This document shows, piece after piece, positions 8,634 through 13,582 of a stretch of 13,582 nt of DNA. Position numbers and translations under genes: made by a program. The notes under the pieces were generated by a model. That model was not told the DNA's origin and ran no database searches. It was given only the letters and a program-made list of their open reading frames with translations. Origin of the DNA: CAYGUK01 sp964352985 (lineage in GTDB: Bacteria; Pseudomonadota; Gammaproteobacteria; JAHCLG01); NCBI GenBank assembly GCA_964352985.1, contig CAYGUK010000102.1, forward strand, positions 1-13,582. Direction: 5' to 3'. Numbering within the stretch: the stretch's first letter is position 1; every line of letters starts with the position of its first letter.

Positions 8634-9574
8634 GTATTTTAGTTATAGCAGAACACGATAACAAAACAATAAAATCCAACACACTTAATACGATTCATGC
8701 TGCGACAAAATTATCGGGTGATATTCACGTGTTAGTTGTTGGTTTTCAATGTCAACAAGTTGCCGAACAAGTCGCAAAAATTAGTGATGTGAAAAAAGTC
8801 ATTTGTGCTGATCACGAAGTATATCAACATCATTTACCTGAAAATTTAGCGCTATTAATTAAAACGTGTAGTGAAGCACATCATGCCATTTTAGCGCCAG
8901 CGAGTACTTGGGGAAAAAATCTATTACCTCGAGTGGCAGCATTACTGGATGTTAATCAAATTTCTGATATTACGTCGATTGAAAGTGATGATACATTTAT
9001 TCGTCCTATTTATGCCGGCAATGCCTTTGCAACGGTTAAATCTAGCGAAGCAGTAAAAGTATTAACGGTGCGATCGACTGCTTTTCCACAACAAACATTA
9101 AGTGAAACGGCGTGTGCTATTGAAATGTGTGATGTTGTAATTGAAAATAATTTAAGTCATTTTGAAAAACAAGAGCTCACGGTGAGTGAACGTCCTGAAT
9201 TAACGTCGGCAAAAGTCGTGATCTCAGGTGGCCGTGGCATGCAAAACGGTGAAAATTTTAAAATACTTGAACAATTAGCTGATGTGTTGAATGCGGCAAT
9301 TGGTGCCTCACGCGCAGCCGTTGATGCTGGATTTGTACCAAATGATTATCAAGTGGGTCAAACCGGTAAAATCGTGGCCCCACAATTATATATTGCGATT
9401 GGTATTTCTGGCGCGATTCAACATTTAGCTGGGATGAAAGATTCCAAAACCATTGTTGCTATTAATAAAGATGAAGATGCGCCAATTTTCCAAATTGCTG
9501 ATTATGGTTTGGTTGCTGATTTATTTGAAGCCGTACCAAAATTAACTGAACTTTTACAAGCACGGAAATCATAA
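8630..9574 (+). CDS. etfA: Electron transfer flavoprotein subunit alpha
   Basis: A 314-residue EtfA, normal length. It carries most of the FAD site of the ETF heterodimer. The N-terminal domain starts MSILVIAEHDNKTIKSNTLN and includes ILAPASTWGKNLLPRVAALL. The C-terminal FAD domain is unmistakable: VVISGGRGMQNGENF, GASRAAVDAGFVPNDYQVGQ, then TGKIVAPQLYIAIGISGAIQ and KTIVAINKDEDAPIFQIADY. The start ATG overlaps the etfB stop, and GAGG lies 8 nt upstream within etfB. The downstream aminopeptidase starts 2 nt after its stop, so all three are probably on one transcript. No residue looks abnormal. Confidence 0.97.
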   Translation: MSILVIAEHDNKTIKSNTLNTIHAATKLSGDIHVLVVGFQCQQVAEQVAKISDVKKVICADHEVYQHHLPENLALLIKTCSEAHHAILAPASTWGKNLLPRVAALLDVNQISDITSIESDDTFIRPIYAGNAFATVKSSEAVKVLTVRSTAFPQQTLSETACAIEMCDVVIENNLSHFEKQELTVSERPELTSAKVVISGGRGMQNGENFKILEQLADVLNAAIGASRAAVDAGFVPNDYQVGQTGKIVAPQLYIAIGISGAIQHLAGMKDSKTIVAINKDEDAPIFQIADYGLVADLFEAVPKLTELLQARKS

Positions 9575-9576
9575 TT

Positions 9577-10950
9577 ATGTTTGATTTTTATACTGAACAA
9601 AAAGATAACGCGATTCCTATAATCATTCCGCCACATCAAAATTTCGATGAATGGTTAAAGACACAAGATGAAATTACGCAAAATTGGTTACAAGCACAAC
9701 AATTTGATGTGACAAAACCTCAATGTATTAAAGTGCCAAATACAAAAGGTCAGATTGCGAAAATAATTTGTGGCTATACGACTGAAAAAGATTTTTGGGC
9801 TTTTGCGCACATACCTAGCTTAATTCCACCTGGCTGTTATTTGCTTGGATCATTTCCGAATGATATTAATGTATCACAATTTTATTTAAATTGGGGACTC
9901 GCACAATATCGTTTTACACGTTACAAAAAAAATGAAGAAAAATATAAACAACTCGTATTAAATAATGTGATTGATACGACGAAAATTAATAATGAATTAA
10001 GCGCATTATTTTTAGTGCGTGATTTAATTAATATTCCTGCTTATGATTTAGGACCTGTCGAATTAGCTGATCGCGCAGATAAACTCTGTCAACAATTTCA
10101 TGCAGTCAATAAAACCATCAGTTGCCAACAACAACTTGCAAAAGAATATCCGCTACTTCATGCAATAGGCCAAGCAAGTCCGCGCGCACCACGATTAATT
10201 GATTTTACTTGGGGTAATGAATCGCATCCAAAATTAACATTAGGCGGCAAGGGCGTGTGTTTTGATACCGGTGGTTTGTCGATGAAAAATACTGCCGGCA
10301 TGATCCTCATGAAAAAAGATATGGGTGGGGCAGCACATGTATTAGCTCTTGCACAATTAATCATGGCATCAAAACTGCCTGTGTGTTTACGTGTATTAAT
10401 TGGCGCCGTTGAAAATGTTGTCGATGCGACAGCGATTAGACCGAGCGATATCATTAGGGCGCGTAATGGTATTTCAATTGAAATTACCAATACTGATGCT
10501 GAAGGTCGTTTGATCACTTGTGATGCTCTACATGAAGCAAGCACAGAAAACCCTGATTTAATTATCGATATGATGACATTAACCGGTGCGGCACGTGTTG
10601 CCGTAGGCACGGATATTGGCGCATTTTTTTCAAATAACAATGATATTGCAAATCAATTATTAAAATTTGCTGAACAAGTTGATGATCCCATTTGTCGATT
10701 GCCGCTTCATCCTGGCTATAAAAAACAACTTGAAAGCCCGATTGCAGATTGTATTAATTCGCCGACTTCAGGTTATGCGGGTGCGATTACTGCCGCATTA
10801 TTTTTGCAACAATTTATTTCTAAAAATGTTGCTTGGTGTCATTTTGATATCATGGCTTATAATTTATCACCTCGTCCTGGACGTCCAGAAGGTGGAGAAG
10901 CCTTAGCACTTCGTACAATTTGGGCATTTTTACAAGATAGGTACCGATGA
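9577..10950 (+). CDS. M17 leucyl aminopeptidase family protein
   Basis: A 457-residue cytosolic metallo-aminopeptidase that removes N-terminal residues from peptides. The C-terminal catalytic domain is intact, and its residues have the same spacing as bovine lens leucine aminopeptidase: Lys225 and Asp230 in GGKGVCFDTGG, Lys237 in SMKNT, Asp248 in KKDMGGAA, and Asp307, Glu309 and Arg311 in the signature NTDAEGRL. These supply the two metal sites plus the catalytic Lys and Arg. The N-terminal domain (about 1-150) is divergent and does not closely match PepA, so it fits the shorter LAP-like branch; I give no symbol. The start ATG is 2 nt after the etfA stop with only a weak GGA upstream, suggesting translation coupled to etfA. 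A functional tie to ETF is not evident; it may simply share the transcript. Confidence 0.93.
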   Translation: MFDFYTEQKDNAIPIIIPPHQNFDEWLKTQDEITQNWLQAQQFDVTKPQCIKVPNTKGQIAKIICGYTTEKDFWAFAHIPSLIPPGCYLLGSFPNDINVSQFYLNWGLAQYRFTRYKKNEEKYKQLVLNNVIDTTKINNELSALFLVRDLINIPAYDLGPVELADRADKLCQQFHAVNKTISCQQQLAKEYPLLHAIGQASPRAPRLIDFTWGNESHPKLTLGGKGVCFDTGGLSMKNTAGMILMKKDMGGAAHVLALAQLIMASKLPVCLRVLIGAVENVVDATAIRPSDIIRARNGISIEITNTDAEGRLITCDALHEASTENPDLIIDMMTLTGAARVAVGTDIGAFFSNNNDIANQLLKFAEQVDDPICRLPLHPGYKKQLESPIADCINSPTSGYAGAITAALFLQQFISKNVAWCHFDIMAYNLSPRPGRPEGGEALALRTIWAFLQDRYR

Positions 10951-10954
10951 AGTT

Positions 10955-10979
10955 ACGTTATTACATAACGTTATTTGTT
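10955..10979 (+). terminator. Possible weak terminator after the aminopeptidase gene
   Basis: ACGTTAT (10955-10961) and ATAACGT (10965-10971) form a seven-pair stem with a three-base loop, 5 nt after the stop, followed by TATTTGTTT. The stem is AT-rich and the T tract interrupted, so efficiency is doubtful. It could instead be a protein-binding palindrome. Confidence 0.35.
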
Positions 10980-11094
10980 TAGATTCAGTAACCTAGTTAA
11001 AAGCTATCTTTTTAAATGACAATTGTGACATTTATTACAGTTTAAGCATCTGTTTTTTAACGTAAATAGTGCCTTCCCTTATTGTGTACGTGGT

Positions 11095-11101
11095 CTATAC
11101 T
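11095..11101 (+). promoter_or_regulatory. Candidate -10 element (CTATACT) for the GGDEF-family gene
   Basis: CTATACT at 11095-11101 lies 39 nt before the ATG at 11141. It matches the sigma-S-preferred extended -10 CTAYACT, and there is no good -35 at the right distance, which sigma-S promoters tolerate. Stationary-phase control is an inference from this one motif. Confidence 0.35.
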
Positions 11102-11140
11102 TTTATTTGTGGGTAATGTTAAACAAATAAGGTGTTGGCT

Positions 11141-12214
11141 ATGTTTAGTAAAAAAGAATTCCATAACCTCGTTAGTTCGGTTATGCAGGTAGAGTATCTC
11201 ATTTTGTGTCTAATGTTATTGTATATCTCAGTGCCAGGGACAAATGTTGATAATAAATATTTTGTTGTCTTAGCAGGAATGTTTTATACCGTGTTACTTA
11301 TCGTATTTCATTTTGTTTTTCACAATAAAATGAATACGCTTGAGTTATCGATTAAAGCGATTATCACTGTGGTCTTTATTAGTTTTATGGTATGGCACAC
11401 GGGTAAAATGAATAGTCCGTTATTAATTTTGTATCTATTTGGTATTATTTCAAGTGCGATGGTGTTAGGTAAATCAACGACACTGCTTCTTGTTGGTTTG
11501 GTCACTGCTAGCATGATGTTTTTTACATGGTCGGAATATGGGCTTGCTATTTTTAGTTTGGAAAGCATGAATGCCATTATGGAATTAGTGATCTCGATTT
11601 TTGCAATGTTCTTAGTGGCGTATTTAACATTTATGTTAGCGGCTCATATGCAACATGCAAAAGAGGAAATAAAAAATTCATCTGAATTAGATGAATTAAC
11701 GGGTTTATTTAATTATCGTACCTTTAATAATATCGTGAATAATGAAGAAGAACGCTTCATGCAATATTCAGGTAACTACAGTCTTTTAATGATTGATGTT
11801 GATAATATCAAATCGATTAATGATCAATACGGTTATAGTATTGGTGACAGATTGATGGTGTTAATTTCAAATATCATTAAACGCGCGACCCGTCCAACGG
11901 ATATTGTGGCGCGTTATCGTGAAGATGAATTTATAGTATTACTCTCAGAAACAGCACGAGACAATGCACTAAAAGTTGCAGAGCGCATGCGCAGCCAAGT
12001 GGATGTGACACCGCTAATCTTAGAAGGTGGTAAAGAAGTTTTTAGTAGCATTAGTGTCGGGATGGCTTGTTTCCCGGGTGATTCTAATGACTTTGATGAA
12101 TTACTAAAACGTGCGGCAATGGCCATGTATGAAAGTAAAGATCATGGTAAAAATCGAATTACAAATTACGCAAGTTTGTTCGCAAATAATCATGAGCATC
12201 GGGAAGAAGCTTAA
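11141..12214 (+). CDS. Six-helix membrane protein with degenerate GGDEF domain (REDEF) and intact I-site
   Basis: A 357-residue inner-membrane protein. Hydrophobic segments at about 17-35, 40-62, 69-88, 93-108, 112-129 and 144-168 predict six membrane helices. A short linker leads to a GGDEF-family domain starting at DELTGLFNYR (184). The Mg/GTP region (LMIDVDNIKSINDQYGYSIGD) and the tail ISVGMACFPGD are well kept. The signature itself is REDEF (260-264) instead of GGDEF: both glycines are replaced, which should prevent normal GTP binding. The inhibitory-site motif RPTD (251-254) is intact, exactly five residues before the signature. This favours a c-di-GMP receptor over a cyclase, as argued for PelD-type proteins. 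No EAL domain is present. I chose ATG 11141 because AAGG lies 8 nt upstream; an in-frame GTG at 11132 is the start only if that site is ignored. It is transcribed alone, with a clear terminator downstream. Confidence 0.9.
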   Translation: MFSKKEFHNLVSSVMQVEYLILCLMLLYISVPGTNVDNKYFVVLAGMFYTVLLIVFHFVFHNKMNTLELSIKAIITVVFISFMVWHTGKMNSPLLILYLFGIISSAMVLGKSTTLLLVGLVTASMMFFTWSEYGLAIFSLESMNAIMELVISIFAMFLVAYLTFMLAAHMQHAKEEIKNSSELDELTGLFNYRTFNNIVNNEEERFMQYSGNYSLLMIDVDNIKSINDQYGYSIGDRLMVLISNIIKRATRPTDIVARYREDEFIVLLSETARDNALKVAERMRSQVDVTPLILEGGKEVFSSISVGMACFPGDSNDFDELLKRAAMAMYESKDHGKNRITNYASLFANNHEHREEA

Positions 12215-12257
12215 ATTAGAGATATAACAAACGATAACTTAGATCAACACCGATATA

Positions 12258-12289
12258 ATAGCGTCCATGCGGCGCTATTTTTTATTTTT
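12258..12289 (+). terminator. Rho-independent terminator of the GGDEF-family gene
   Basis: ATAGCGTC (12258-12265) pairs with GGCGCTAT (12271-12278), with one G-T pair and the loop CATGC, followed at once by TTTTTATTTTT. This is a textbook plus-strand intrinsic terminator, 43 nt after the stop. Its T tract overlaps the last codons of the convergent minus-strand gene ending at 12282. Confidence 0.85.
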
Positions 12290-12590
12290 GCATGATTTCA
12301 TCTTTCAATTCACTGGGTAATCTAGACCAACAACGAACAAAGAGATTTCTAGCTCTGGTTAATTCTTTTTGGTAGGCGTCGTTAATTGGATATAACTCTT
12401 TTTTGGTAAAGTACTCATGCTTGATAAATGATTCTCGAAGACAAGCTAAGTCAGATGTATCACATTCACAAAATGCTTTATTAAGAGAAATAAGCGTATC
12501 GATTTTTTCTAAACTCGTATCTCTAATAAAAAAGTAATATGCTCCGCCAGCGACGATAACTAATAAGATGAATAAAAATATTGTGCGCAT
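12282..12590 (-). CDS. Small membrane-anchored or exported protein with a CxC-x6-C motif
   Basis: A 102-residue protein. Residues 3-22 (IFLFILLVIVAGGAYYFF) form one hydrophobic helix, either an uncleaved anchor or a signal peptide, placing the rest in the periplasm. The soluble part has four cysteines (41, 43, 50, 87). FCECDTSDLACL resembles the CxCxDxxC pattern in many small exported proteobacterial proteins of unknown function. Cysteines outside the cytoplasm suggest disulfides or metal or haem contact, but no CXXCH haem motif is present. I placed the start at ATG 12590 because GGAGG sits 7 nt upstream; an upstream in-frame ATG at 12620 would add ten residues, overlap the promoter -10 and lack a ribosome site. 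Promoter, RBS and composition all support a real expressed gene. The function is unknown. Confidence 0.8.
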   Translation of the reverse strand: MRTIFLFILLVIVAGGAYYFFIRDTSLEKIDTLISLNKAFCECDTSDLACLRESFIKHEYFTKKELYPINDAYQKELTRARNLFVRCWSRLPSELKDEIMQK

Positions 12591-12618
12591 TTTAGAGCCT
12601 CCATGAGAATTGCAATTC

Positions 12619-12648
12619 ATTATAAATTATTTTACTACAATTTATCAA
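12619..12648 (-). promoter_or_regulatory. Strong sigma-70 promoter for the small cysteine-motif protein
   Basis: Read on the minus strand, TTGATA (12643-12648) and a perfect TATAAT (12619-12624) are spaced by 18 nt. The -10 ends 28 nt before the ATG at 12590. This is the best promoter match in the window and supports the 12590 start. Confidence 0.7.
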
Positions 12649-12666
12649 AATAAGAATCAGGGTATA

Positions 12667-12690
12667 ATTTTTAAAAAACCTATCGGGTTT
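12667..12690 (-). terminator. Possible weak terminator after the 12744 ORF
   Basis: On the minus strand AAACC (12690-12686) and GGTTT (12680-12676) form a five-pair stem around CGATA, followed by a T-rich stretch. It lies about 55 nt beyond the stop at 12744. The stem is short, so this is tentative. Confidence 0.35.
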
Positions 12691-12743
12691 GTAATAGATT
12701 AGTTATATGCTTTCAAGTTTATTGTGAATCTATAACAACAATT

Positions 12744-13100
12744 TTATATTCTAGGACGTTGCAATTTTTGTTGTTCTGCAATACCAGCATCTCTCATTAG
12801 TTTAGCACCCTCATAAAAGCTTTTCAGTGTCTTTGCATATAAATGTCCACTAGTTGCTTGTGCGGCTTTTTCTAAGGCTTCATTTCCACCATAACGTTCA
12901 ATCAATCGCTCTAACCGAAGAACAAGTTCGCCATTATAAGGATGTGAAGTCTTGAATGTTTCCTGTAAAGTCATCATGTCTGCTCTGTGTTTGTTTTTGC
13001 TTATTGTTCTTGATTTCATGGCTCGTAAATTACTATCAAAAGGAGTAGTGAAATAAATTCGTTGAAATTTTTGGATTTCTGATCGGAATGCCTGAGTCAC
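12744..13100 (-). CDS. Hypothetical protein, possibly the C-terminal part of a broken gene
   Basis: An open frame of 118 residues from a GTG at 13100. I do not recognise it. It is basic and helical, without membrane segment or signal peptide; the clearest segment is LVLRLERLIERYGGNEALEK. The GTG has no ribosome site, and the frame stays open upstream to 13157 with coding-like sequence (LEENVIQAKIKYKSFKLDKV), so the GTG is probably not the true start. The neighbouring ORF at 13220-13435, on the same strand in another frame, could be the N-terminal half: one TAG and one frameshift separate them. Alternatively this is a small intact gene with an unusual start. A minus-strand TATAAT at 13179-13184 lacks a good -35. 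Confidence 0.45.
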   Translation of the reverse strand: MTQAFRSEIQKFQRIYFTTPFDSNLRAMKSRTISKNKHRADMMTLQETFKTSHPYNGELVLRLERLIERYGGNEALEKAAQATSGHLYAKTLKSFYEGAKLMRDAGIAEQQKLQRPRI

Positions 13101-13219
13101 TTTATCTAACTTAAATGATTTATATTTTATTTTTGCTTGAATGACATTTTCTTCCAGTCAGGCGATAACTTGACTTGTATTATAGTAATCTGATTTTTTT
13201 TTGATGATACTCTGAGCTT

Positions 13220-13435
13220 CTACAGCAACTTTAATAACCGTTGATGTAATGCTATTAATTTATCTTCAGGTAAGTCTTGGTTGTCTTCAATACTTTGAAG
13301 ATCTTGTTGCAATGAAATAAATAAAGGTAAATTTTTAATTTCTTTAATTGACCACCTTAACGCTGATAACACAGTATTACAAGCCTTTATTAACGCTTGA
13401 TATTCGTCAAAACTGGATCCTCGATCTGCTAACAT
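13220..13435 (-). CDS. Short hypothetical ORF, possibly the N-terminal part of a broken gene
   Basis: A 71-codon frame from ATG 13435 to a TAG at 13220. It is helical and leucine-rich (SLQQDLQSIEDNQDLPEDKL) with no membrane segment or recognised domain. No clear ribosome site precedes the ATG, though TCTATACT on the minus strand at about 13473-13480 could be a -10 element. Past the TAG the same frame stays open for 30 more codons to a TAA at 13127-13129, overlapping the open frame of the ORF ending at 12744. This suggests one ancestral gene of about 230 codons, now interrupted. It could instead be a genuine 71-residue protein; the evidence is thin. Confidence 0.35.
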   Translation of the reverse strand: MLADRGSSFDEYQALIKACNTVLSALRWSIKEIKNLPLFISLQQDLQSIEDNQDLPEDKLIALHQRLLKLL

Positions 13436-13553
13436 GTTAACGCAACTTATTTAAAATATATCCTATTTATTTAGTATAGATCATGAGTTCGTTTTATTAT
13501 GGTAAATATTCGCTAAACCCATACAAAAAAGCAAAGGCAATCCAATGAGTTAT

Positions 13554-13579
13554 CGAGAAAGGTAGACGAGAAAGGTAGA
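13554..13579. repeat. Two tandem copies of a 13-bp unit at the right edge
   Basis: CGAGAAAGGTAGA occurs twice without spacing (13554-13566 and 13567-13579). The window ends 3 nt later, so more copies may follow. No gene covers it: the ATG at 13545 meets a TAG after six codons, inside the first unit. Confidence 0.6.
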
Positions 13580-13582
13580 GAC

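Noticed and set aside
10158..10640. A 160-codon open frame on the minus strand inside the aminopeptidase gene
   Set aside because: It lies fully antisense to the intact, motif-complete catalytic domain of the M17 peptidase and has no ribosome site or recognisable protein features; it is a shadow of codon bias.
11132..11140. A GTG start for the GGDEF-family protein, nine bases upstream of the chosen ATG
   Set aside because: The GTG overlaps the AAGG ribosome site that is correctly spaced for the ATG at 11141 and has no such site of its own.
13483..13548. A 21-codon plus-strand ORF (MSSFYYGKYSLNPYKKAKAI...) whose stop overlaps another ATG at 13545
   Set aside because: The second frame stops after six codons and neither has a ribosome site, so there is no support for a coupled gene pair.
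1..13582. tRNA, rRNA, CRISPR arrays, riboswitches and transposase genes
   Set aside because: I looked in the intergenic stretches and saw no cloverleaf-like segments, regular spaced repeats, known aptamer cores or transposase motifs.

Overview
This is an AT-rich stretch of a bacterial chromosome. Gene content points to a gammaproteobacterium: an ETF-ubiquinone oxidoreductase beside etfB-etfA, an M17 aminopeptidase, a GspE/PilB-type protein and a GGDEF protein. Low GC, plus a large unrecognised protein ending in a eukaryotic-style CaaX prenylation box, suggests a host-associated lineage such as Legionellales or Coxiellaceae-like bacteria. That placement is inference; there is no rRNA or other taxonomic marker here.

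Layout. Positions 1-581 hold the start of a minus-strand coiled-coil-rich protein that runs off the left edge, followed by about 500 bp with no convincing gene. Positions 1095-3383 (minus) encode a GAF + MshEN + GspE/PilB-like protein whose ATPase Walker B and His-box motifs are eroded. Divergent from it, 3682-6117 (plus) encodes an 811-residue protein ending KKCCVIL, the best candidate here for an undescribed host-directed factor. It ends at a strong hairpin shared with the convergent ETF-QO gene.

Positions 6171-9574 form the electron-transfer flavoprotein module: ETF-QO on minus and, divergently, etfB and etfA with overlapping stop and start codons. EtfAB collects electrons from acyl-CoA and similar dehydrogenases, and ETF-QO passes them to ubiquinone. 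The 96-bp divergent spacer holds a perfect CCTGAC-N5-GTCAGG palindrome that could be a shared operator. An M17 leucyl aminopeptidase follows etfA after 2 nt, with every metal-binding and catalytic residue at canonical spacing.

Positions 11141-12214 encode a six-helix membrane protein with a GGDEF-family domain. Its signature reads REDEF while the RxxD I-site is intact, so it looks more like a c-di-GMP sensor than a cyclase. A clear rho-independent terminator follows. The right end (minus) holds a small membrane-anchored cysteine-motif protein with a strong promoter and RBS. Beyond it are two short ORFs that look like halves of one broken gene, then a 13-bp tandem duplication at the edge. No tRNA, rRNA, CRISPR array or complete insertion sequence was seen.
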